Assembly (NCBI GenBank): GCA_031553775.1
Contig: JAVBLA010000001.1
Location: 1-64,000 of the forward strand
DNA: 64,000 bases
Direction: 5' to 3'
Origin: JAISFI01 sp031553775
GTDB taxonomy: Bacteria > Bacteroidota > Bacteroidia > Bacteroidales > Azobacteroidaceae
Below the pieces are notes generated by a model. The model was not told the DNA's origin. It saw nothing but the letters and a program-made list of their open reading frames with translations, and did no database searches. Below, one piece after another: positions 57,734-64,000 of the stretch (the first letter of the stretch is position 1; each line of letters opens with the position of its first letter). Position numbers and translations under genes: made by a program.

Positions 57734-59773
57734 ATGAATAAATCTTTTAAAAGGACTTTGATCACCTCTGCATTACCTTATGCTAACGGACCCGTACATA
57801 TCGGACACTTAGCCGGAGTGTATGTACCTGCGGATATTTATGCCCGGTATCTCCGATTGAAAGGAGAGGAAGTTTTGTTTGTGGGGGGGTCGGATGAGCA
57901 TGGGGTTCCTATTGCACTTAAGGCTAAGGCAGAAGGTGTTACGCCGCAAGATGTAGTGGATAAATTCCATTACCTGATTAAAAAGTCGTTTGAGGATTTT
58001 GGTATTACTTTTGATATTTATTCCAGAACTACTTCTAAAATACATTATGAAACGGCATCCGGATTTTTCCGTAAATTATATGACAAGGGAGAATTTGTGG
58101 AAAAAACTTCAGAACAATATTATGATGAAGAGGCTAAGCAATTCCTGGCCGACCGTTATATCACCGGTGAATGTCCGCATTGTCATAATGAACGGGCTTA
58201 TGGAGACCAATGTGAATCTTGTGGCACTTCATTGAGCCCCTTGGATCTGATCAACCCTAAATCGGCAGTCAGCGGCAGTATTCCGGTGCTGAGAGAAACC
58301 AAGCACTGGTATCTTCCCCTGGATAAGCATGAAGCCTGGTTGAAAAAATGGATACTGGAAGATCATAAAGAATGGAAATCTAATGTGTACGGACAATGTA
58401 AATCCTGGCTGGATATGGGATTGCAGCCCCGTGCTGTGAGCCGTGACCTGAATTGGGGAGTTCCGGTTCCCGTAGAAGGTTCTGAAGGCAAAGTGCTTTA
58501 TGTATGGTTCGATGCTCCGATCGGTTATATTTCGAATACGATAGAATATTCGCCCAATGATTGGGAAAAATGGTGGAAGCAGGAAGATTCCAAGATTGTT
58601 TGTTTCATTGGGAAAGACAATATTGTATTTCACTGTATTGTATTTCCTTCTATGCTGAAAGCAGAAGGATCGTATATTCTGCCAGAAAATGTGCCGGCCA
58701 ATGAGTTCCTGAATCTGGAAGGCGATAAAATTTCTACTTCCCGTAACTGGGCCGTCTGGTTGCATGAGTACCTGGAAGATTTTCCCGGGAAACAGGATGT
58801 TCTCCGTTATGTACTTACAGCCAATGCTCCCGAAACAAAAGACAATGATTTTACCTGGAAAGATTTCCAGGCTAGGAATAATAATGAACTGGTAGCCATC
58901 CTGGGTAATTTTATTAACCGGGCGATGGTCTTAACGCATAAATATTTCGATGGATTGGTCCCTGTATGCGGGGAACTGACCGAATACGATCAACAGACTT
59001 TTGCTGAGTTTTCTGCAGTAAAAGAATCCATGGAGGAAAATCTGGACAATTACCGTTTCCGGGAAGCTTTGAAAGAAGCGATGAATCTGGCCCGGATCGG
59101 AAATAAGTATCTGGCGGATACGGAACCCTGGAAAACGGCAAAAACAGATATGGAAAGAACAGCTACGATTTTGAATCTGAGTCTGCAGATAACTGCTAAT
59201 TTGGCAATTGCATTTGAGCCGTTTTTACCGTTTTCATCGAAAAAAATAAAACAATTTGTACTGAAAGATGATTTGCAGTGGACTCAGCTCGGTTTGTTGG
59301 AAATCCTTTCTGCCGGTCATCAGCTGAGCCAACCGGAATTGCTTTTTGAGAAGATAGAAGATGAAGTGATTGAAGCCCAGGTCCAACGGTTGCTGAATAC
59401 TAAAAAAGCCAACGAATTGGCCAATTATAAAGCAAATCCACAGAAAACGAATATCGCATTTGATGATTTCGGAAAATTAGATATTCGTGTGGGTAAAGTG
59501 CTGGATTGCCAGAAAGTTCCGAAAGCAGATAAACTGCTTCAATTCAGGATAGACGATGGAATGGGAGGCAGGACCATAGTTTCGGGGATTGCCCAACATT
59601 ACGATCCTTCCGATTTGATCGGAAAAAATGTTTGTTTTATTGCTAATCTGGAACCTCGTATGCTAAAGGGTATTGATTCCCAGGGAATGATTCTTTCTGC
59701 GGAAAATGCAGATGGAAAATTGGTGGTCATCACTCCGATGGATGCGGTTTTGCCGGGGAGTGAGGTGAAGTAA
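57734..59773 (+). CDS. metG: Methionyl-tRNA synthetase
   Basis: A 679-residue class I enzyme charging tRNA-Met. The HIGH motif is in P-V-H-I-G-H-L-A-G; the KMSKS equivalent is K-I-S-T-S. The zinc knuckle is C-P-H-C-(9x)-C-E-S-C-G, i.e. the one-zinc form with two C-x-x-C pairs. Residues about 575-679 form the C-terminal EMAPII-type tRNA-binding domain (D-I-R-V-G-K-V-L-D-C). TACCTTTG (57695-57702) is a likely -7 box 32 bases before the ATG. The glycan locus starts 8 bases after the stop, so read-through into it is likely. Confidence 0.97.
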   Translation: MNKSFKRTLITSALPYANGPVHIGHLAGVYVPADIYARYLRLKGEEVLFVGGSDEHGVPIALKAKAEGVTPQDVVDKFHYLIKKSFEDFGITFDIYSRTTSKIHYETASGFFRKLYDKGEFVEKTSEQYYDEEAKQFLADRYITGECPHCHNERAYGDQCESCGTSLSPLDLINPKSAVSGSIPVLRETKHWYLPLDKHEAWLKKWILEDHKEWKSNVYGQCKSWLDMGLQPRAVSRDLNWGVPVPVEGSEGKVLYVWFDAPIGYISNTIEYSPNDWEKWWKQEDSKIVCFIGKDNIVFHCIVFPSMLKAEGSYILPENVPANEFLNLEGDKISTSRNWAVWLHEYLEDFPGKQDVLRYVLTANAPETKDNDFTWKDFQARNNNELVAILGNFINRAMVLTHKYFDGLVPVCGELTEYDQQTFAEFSAVKESMEENLDNYRFREALKEAMNLARIGNKYLADTEPWKTAKTDMERTATILNLSLQITANLAIAFEPFLPFSSKKIKQFVLKDDLQWTQLGLLEILSAGHQLSQPELLFEKIEDEVIEAQVQRLLNTKKANELANYKANPQKTNIAFDDFGKLDIRVGKVLDCQKVPKADKLLQFRIDDGMGGRTIVSGIAQHYDPSDLIGKNVCFIANLEPRMLKGIDSQGMILSAENADGKLVVITPMDAVLPGSEVK

Positions 59774-59781
59774 AACAGATC

Positions 59782-60699
59782 ATGGCAAACTATACAATAT
59801 ATCCTCCAGATACTGAAATTGGAATAAAAAGAAAATTCTTTTTGAAGTATTATTATTATTTTGCCAATAAACTTTTAAAAATTTCATTTAGTAAAATACC
59901 CCATTTTGGCTGTGATATTCTTGAACAACCTAAAGGAAATGCTCATGTTGATCTGGTTACAATTGCATTTAACAGTGTAACTGTTTTGGAATTGCAGATC
60001 CAATATGTCCGTAAATTCATTCAGGATGAACAATGTACTTATGTCGTAGCAGATAATTCAAGTGATATTGAAGAGAGCAGGAAAATAGAGGCATTATGTA
60101 AAGAACAATCTGTTGGATACTTCAGACTTCCTAAAAGTGTTGTATTGGATAAGCGGGCCTGTTATTCTCATGGAGCTGCTCTAACCTGGATATATTATCA
60201 TTATATTCTTCCCCGGAATTCGAGGTATTTCTCTTTTTTAGATCATGATATTTATCCTGCTAAAAATATTCAGTTTAAAGAAAAAATTGCAAAACAGGGT
60301 TTTTATGGCCGGTTCCGAAAATCAGGAGACTTATTTTTTTATCTTTGGCCGGGGCTTGCAAGCTGGGAATTATCCCGGATTGTAAATTTGAGTGTAAATT
60401 TTATGCCTTGTAAATTGAATGGATGTTACCTGGATACAGGAGGCTCCATGTGGCCAGAATTTTTTTCCAAGTACAATTTTTTAGAATTGACAATACCTTC
60501 CTGTCATCGTGTTCGTTTGGATCAGATTGGGTATGACTTCTCTAATTTTGTCGAATTTATTGATGATTGTTGGTTCCATAGTGGAAAAGCTTCTGTAAGG
60601 GCTGAAACATCTCGATATGATCATTTGATAGAAAAGATTGTAGATCAGGATTTTGATTTAATCCATCAAAAATATTTCAACGTTTTCGATAAGCAATAA
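59782..60699 (+). CDS. Glycosyltransferase, GT-A (family 2-like) fold
   Basis: A 305-residue protein. A GT-A nucleotide-sugar domain is suggested by D-L-V-T-I-A-F-N-S, V-V-A-D-N-S-S-D, and an acidic metal motif F-L-D-H-D-I-Y-P (Asp154/Asp156) in the D-x-D position, followed by F-L-W-P-G-L-like F-Y-L-W-P-G-L-A. The C-terminus is more divergent. The gene stands directly after metG and before a CMP-sugar synthetase gene (25 bases), so it likely adds a sugar to a surface glycan; donor and acceptor cannot be read from the sequence. Confidence 0.75.
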   Translation: MANYTIYPPDTEIGIKRKFFLKYYYYFANKLLKISFSKIPHFGCDILEQPKGNAHVDLVTIAFNSVTVLELQIQYVRKFIQDEQCTYVVADNSSDIEESRKIEALCKEQSVGYFRLPKSVVLDKRACYSHGAALTWIYYHYILPRNSRYFSFLDHDIYPAKNIQFKEKIAKQGFYGRFRKSGDLFFYLWPGLASWELSRIVNLSVNFMPCKLNGCYLDTGGSMWPEFFSKYNFLELTIPSCHRVRLDQIGYDFSNFVEFIDDCWFHSGKASVRAETSRYDHLIEKIVDQDFDLIHQKYFNVFDKQ

Positions 60700-60724
60700 A
60701 CAAATAAATTTAAACTTCAGTTTT

Positions 60725-61378
60725 ATGAAAGTAGTAGCATTGGTTCCTCTGAAGTTAAACAACGAGCGGTTGCCCAATAAAAATACGAAGTCTTTCGAAA
60801 ATGGTAAGCCGTTGATTTCCTATATTCTTGAGACCTTAATTTCTGTAACCGGAATAGATGAGGTTTATGTTTATTGCAGTCAGGAGAGAATAAAGGAATA
60901 TCTTCCTGCCGGGGTAAAATACTTAAAACGTTCGGAATCTTTAGATCAATCCTCTACTAAGATGAACGAAGTGATCAGCGCCTTTATCCGGCAAGTTGAA
61001 TCCGATGTATATTTATTGGCACATGCAACTTCTCCCTTCATTAGTAAAATTTCTATAGAAAAAGGAATAAAGGCAGTCCTTACCGGAGAATACGATTCTG
61101 CGTTGGCAGTCCGTAGGTTAAATGAATTTTTGTGGGATGCTCATCAACCCATTAATTACGATCCCGGACAAATTCCGCGTACACAAGATTTACCGTTGTA
61201 CTATATGGAGACTTCAGGATTTTATATTTTCCATAAGGAATTATCGTTACAATACAATCGTAGAATCGGATTCAAACCTGCACTTATAGAGGTTCCAAAA
61301 ATTGAAGCGATAGACATTGATGATGCGGAAGATTTTATTATTGCAAATGCAGTTTTTAATAACATTATTCAAAAATAA
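60725..61378 (+). CDS. CMP-sugar synthetase (acylneuraminate cytidylyltransferase family)
   Basis: A 217-residue protein with the family N-terminus V-A-L-V-P-L-K-L-N-N-E-R-L-P-N-K-N-T-K, the CTP-binding R-x-x-S/N-K-N-like loop, then L-L-A-H-A-T-S-P-F and a late E-A-I-D-I-D-D-A-E-D-F. These enzymes make CMP-sialic, CMP-pseudaminic, CMP-legionaminic acid or CMP-Kdo. Kdo forms usually differ at the start, so a nonulosonic acid is more likely. No NeuB/NeuC-like synthesis genes are visible in the window, so the sugar must be made beyond the edge or elsewhere. A GT52 gene follows after 9 bases. Confidence 0.85.
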   Translation: MKVVALVPLKLNNERLPNKNTKSFENGKPLISYILETLISVTGIDEVYVYCSQERIKEYLPAGVKYLKRSESLDQSSTKMNEVISAFIRQVESDVYLLAHATSPFISKISIEKGIKAVLTGEYDSALAVRRLNEFLWDAHQPINYDPGQIPRTQDLPLYYMETSGFYIFHKELSLQYNRRIGFKPALIEVPKIEAIDIDDAEDFIIANAVFNNIIQK

Positions 61379-61387
61379 ACTCGGATA

Positions 61388-62359
61388 ATGATTGGAGAAA
61401 AGAAATATGGCAGGGTTTGCATTGTTGATACAGTACAAACTTTATTCTTATATCTTTTGATCAGTTCAGAAGAAGAGGTTCTATCTACTTTTTTCTTTGT
61501 ATCTGAAGGAATACCTGCACCCATACGACAACATTTATCACATTATTTTATTCCCAGAAAAAAGAGAAATCGCTTTTTTAAAGCCTTATTTTTAATCCGG
61601 TTGCGATTAATTGCTCCTTTTCGGTGGAGATTTTTGAATCAGGCGGAGTTGTATGGTCATGATCATTTGACCTATAGTTCAGCTATTATTAGTAACAGGA
61701 AAATTACAGTGATAGAAGATGGTTTTATAAATTATATTTCCCAAACGAAAAAGCATAAAAAAACAGATGTTTTTGGACGGTTTTTATTTGGTGGTTCTTT
61801 TATGAGGCCTTTTGGAGACCATAATCTGACAAAAAAAATCATTCTTACTAAAGATCTTGTTACTCCATTTTTGGAAGGAAAAGAATTATGTGTAATTTCT
61901 ATTCAGAACCTTTATCAGGACGCTCCGCAGGGGAAGAAAGATTTAATTCTGAAAATATTTAATATCTCCCGGGAAGAACTTAACCTGCTTAAACAAAGGG
62001 ATAAAATCTTATTTACACAGGCATTTGAAGCTGATCAGATCATTACCGAAGAAGAAAAGATAGTATTGTACAGAAATATTCTGAAAAAATATAACCAGGA
62101 GGAGGTAATCATTAAAACCCATCCCCGGGAAAAAACAAATTATAAAGAATTGTTCCCCGATGTTTTGGTATTTGATAAAATAGTTCCATCTGAGCTTTTA
62201 TTAGTCATGGGCTTGAATATAAAAAAAGCAATTACGATTTGTTCTACTGCTGTGGCAAGCCTTTCATGCGATATTGATTGGTATGGTACATCTATTCATC
62301 CTTCCATTTTTAAAAAATATGGAGAAATAAATCTGGAAGACTTTAGAAAGAAAATCTGA
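61388..62359 (+). CDS. GT52-like glycosyltransferase (sialyltransferase family)
   Basis: A 323-residue protein resembling glycosyltransferase family 52, which includes alpha-2,3-sialyltransferases of LPS. Visible pattern: I-E-D-G-F-x-N-Y in the first half (acceptor/base region), I-I-K-T-H-P-R-E-K-T-N-Y (the conserved H-P motif of GT-B sialyltransferases), then I-V-P-S-E-L-L-L and I-C-S-T-A-V-A-S-L (the S-S/S-T motif). The preceding CMP-sugar synthetase gene, 9 bases upstream, supports a CMP-activated donor. I am fairly sure of the GT-B sialyltransferase-like fold and less sure of the precise sugar. Confidence 0.75.
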   Translation: MIGEKKYGRVCIVDTVQTLFLYLLISSEEEVLSTFFFVSEGIPAPIRQHLSHYFIPRKKRNRFFKALFLIRLRLIAPFRWRFLNQAELYGHDHLTYSSAIISNRKITVIEDGFINYISQTKKHKKTDVFGRFLFGGSFMRPFGDHNLTKKIILTKDLVTPFLEGKELCVISIQNLYQDAPQGKKDLILKIFNISREELNLLKQRDKILFTQAFEADQIITEEEKIVLYRNILKKYNQEEVIIKTHPREKTNYKELFPDVLVFDKIVPSELLLVMGLNIKKAITICSTAVASLSCDIDWYGTSIHPSIFKKYGEINLEDFRKKI

Positions 62360-62420
62360 CATGTTTTATAAGATTTAGTTTCGGTAATAACCTGTATTAA
62401 CTGTTAATTAAGAAAAAATT

Positions 62421-63551
62421 ATGCTTATTAATAAGGAATATATTATTCAAAGGATTGCTGGCATTACTTCAGAGAAAATGACAGAATTAAATGTTTCAGA
62501 CGAAAAAAACAGAAGGCTATATAAATTAAAATTACGATTCCCTATATGGCTGCGTGTCATTTTATTCCATCCTTTGAATCCGGTTTATTCTGTATGGAAA
62601 CAATATACTTCTAAGAAAAAAAAGCGAGGGGTGGCTGTTTTTCCTCCACATAATAGCTTTGCGGTAGATTTTGTGAAATATTGTTATGAAAATGATCCGT
62701 ATTTTGAGACAAAAGATTTTTTTGATAACCAGGATGCCGAAATAGAATTGTTTATAGACAATAGAATAAAGTGCTTATTAGCTGGATTTTTTGAGTACCC
62801 GACTTCTGAAGAGCAGGAGGAAGAAAACGCTAATATCGCTAAACTTAAAAAGAATATTAAAATTTCCGGTGATTTCTATCGATTGGATCAACCATCCGGG
62901 ACCTGTTATCTTCCTAATTCGTTTGATGTTAATATCTTCTACTATCAGTATGGATTGCGAGATATGCCACATAGCTTAAAAGAATACATTGCAGGTAAGG
63001 ATTTTATAGATATAGGTGCTTTTACCGGTGACTCTTCTTTGATGTTTTTGCAGTATTCTCCAAATCAGGTTTACGCATATGAACCGGTTTCAGATAATTT
63101 TAAGTTATTGACAAAAACAATTCGAAAAAATAATGCAATAAATAAGATACAGACGATACAAAAGGGCTTGGGAGATAAAATTACCACCCTGGACATTAAT
63201 GTGTCGCTTTCATCGTCATCTCTTCTATCGGAAAAAAAGGATGGTCTTACAGAAAAAATTGTAGTAACGACCCTTGATGAAGAATGCGAAAACCGTAAAG
63301 TAGGATTGATTAAAATGGATGTGGAGGGTTTTGAGTATTATGTAGTCAAAGGCAGTTCAAATACAATCACTAGAGACAAACCCGTTTTATTAATTTCTAT
63401 CTATCATACCGGTAAGGATTTTTTTGAGATTCCTCCTCTGATCCGGTCTTATTATTCCGGATATAAATTCAAGTTTTTTGATTTAGTCCGGAGGAATCCT
63501 ATTTTTGAAAAAATAATTATTGCTTATCCGGAAGAACTCGATAAAATATGA
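62421..63551 (+). CDS. FkbM-family methyltransferase
   Basis: A 376-residue protein. Residues about 185-350 are an FkbM-type SAM methyltransferase: D-F-I-D-I-G-A-F-T-G-D-S-S-L (motif I), V-Y-A-Y-E-P-V-S-D-N (motif II region), T-T-L-D-E-E-C and I-K-M-D-V-E-G-F-E-Y-Y-V-V-K-G-S, which is diagnostic for FkbM. The first 180 residues are not matched to a family. FkbM enzymes O-methylate sugars or polyketides; in this place a surface sugar is likely. Its stop is 10 bases from the end of the convergent partial gene. Confidence 0.85.
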   Translation: MLINKEYIIQRIAGITSEKMTELNVSDEKNRRLYKLKLRFPIWLRVILFHPLNPVYSVWKQYTSKKKKRGVAVFPPHNSFAVDFVKYCYENDPYFETKDFFDNQDAEIELFIDNRIKCLLAGFFEYPTSEEQEEENANIAKLKKNIKISGDFYRLDQPSGTCYLPNSFDVNIFYYQYGLRDMPHSLKEYIAGKDFIDIGAFTGDSSLMFLQYSPNQVYAYEPVSDNFKLLTKTIRKNNAINKIQTIQKGLGDKITTLDINVSLSSSSLLSEKKDGLTEKIVVTTLDEECENRKVGLIKMDVEGFEYYVVKGSSNTITRDKPVLLISIYHTGKDFFEIPPLIRSYYSGYKFKFFDLVRRNPIFEKIIIAYPEELDKI

Positions 63552-63561
63552 ACAAAATACT

Positions 63562-64000
63562 TTATATCAAATAGTTATAGATTGAAGATTGCTGAATATT
63601 TTTATACCGTGTAGGGGTTAGAAATTCCATTTTATCTACATTGCATTTGCACAAATAATCAAATACAGTTTGATTTTCTTCAGAGAGTTCGTATTGTGCT
63701 TCTGTCATTCCGCTATTGTAACCATCAAAACCGATAAAGTACAGTTCTTTTAGCTGGAGAGCTAATGCTGTTTGAATAGCAAGCGTTAATGGCGAGTCGT
63801 GATGTAATGGAATGAAGTCAATCGATTGAAGTTCAAAAGATTTGTCCGACATAGCGGAGGGGATGTATGTCCCCATTTTCCTTGGAAAAGGAGGCAATAT
63901 ACATTGGTGCTCCAGGCTAGATAAATCGCTGAATACTCTTTCCATCCGATGCCCTTCATTTCCAACCAGACAATAAAATTGAGTGACCGGGATGTTTTCA
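63562..64000 (-). CDS. Partial gene, C-terminal part of a possible aldolase-type glycan-locus protein
   Basis: On the minus strand the frame is open from the window edge to the stop at 63562: 18 residues (E-N-I-P-V-T-Q-F-Y-C-L-V-G-N-E-G-H-R) precede the Met at 63945, so that Met is internal and the 5' part is outside. Blocks seen are I-L-P-P-F-P-R-K-M-G-T, Y-F-I-G-F-D-G-Y and L-T-P-T-R-Y-K. From memory these resemble the C-terminal region of HMGL-like aldolase proteins in surface-polysaccharide loci. I cannot verify that without a search, and the aldolase domain itself would be beyond the edge. Confidence 0.5.
   Translation of the reverse strand, partial: ENIPVTQFYCLVGNEGHRMERVFSDLSSLEHQCILPPFPRKMGTYIPSAMSDKSFELQSIDFIPLHHDSPLTLAIQTALALQLKELYFIGFDGYNSGMTEAQYELSEENQTVFDYLCKCNVDKMEFLTPTRYKNIQQSSIYNYLI

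Overview
The window reads as chromosomal DNA of a Bacteroidales bacterium. Supporting signs are the gene families (DUF2851, DUF3108, S46 dipeptidyl-peptidase, C10 peptidase, TlpA/DUF4369 lipoprotein, ATP-dependent PEP carboxykinase, dapB-lepB-lepB-wbqC order), Bacteroidetes-type promoters (TTTG about 18-20 bases before TAnnTTTG), start codons without a clear Shine-Dalgarno, and a C-terminal type IX secretion sorting domain. The T9SS domain argues against a typical gut Bacteroides and for a relative of the Porphyromonas/Odoribacter/Parabacteroides groups; I cannot fix the genus. There is no prophage, insertion sequence, integrase, CRISPR array or rRNA; one tRNA (Pro, GGG) is present.

Layout. 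1-2,745: small accessory genes (PhnB-like, DUF2200, GNAT, DUF1398, a shortened YdeI protein, a DUF1905 remnant, DUF6463). 2,764-11,825: scattered lipoproteins, hypothetical proteins, a TraB/GumN protein, an RtcB RNA ligase, a GNAT-YoaP protein and an acyltransferase. 12,000-16,353: sufC-sufD-sufS, without sufB, preceded by a tandemly repeated intergenic unit, then a YeaQ-like membrane protein and rnhB. 16,525-23,714: a candidate small RNA, then a complete phosphate regulon pstSCAB-phoU-phoB-phoR behind a candidate Pho box. 23,809-28,161: a short membrane-anchored LuxR-type regulator with a cation efflux pump, then an XRE regulator and a three-gene lipid-headgroup cassette, then tRNA-Pro. 28,193-33,425 (minus): DUF2851, Ig-like lipoprotein, DUF3108 protein, aroB. 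33,603-37,188: dapB, lepB, a degenerate second lepB, wbqC. 37,200-42,097: M16 peptidase, KdsD-like isomerase, tyrosine phosphatase, DEAD-box helicase. 42,172-50,805 (minus): S46 peptidase, flippase, ruvB, upp, deacetylase, secreted C10 peptidase. 51,130-59,773: pckA, TlpA lipoprotein, yifB, ADP-forming acyl-CoA synthetase, metG. 59,782-64,000: start of a surface-glycan locus (glycosyltransferase, CMP-sugar synthetase, GT52 sialyltransferase-like protein, FkbM methyltransferase, partial aldolase-like gene).

The most interesting observations are: a second signal peptidase that has lost both catalytic dyad residues (Ser to Gln, Lys to Ser); a roughly 76-base intergenic repeat seen before sufC and again 20 kb away in front of another gene; the separation of sufCDS from sufB exactly at that repeat; an 11-base-period operator before pstS; and a compact kinase / CDP-activating / CDP-alcohol-transferase cassette under an adjacent XRE regulator. 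All family assignments come from motif recognition by eye, not from database searches.
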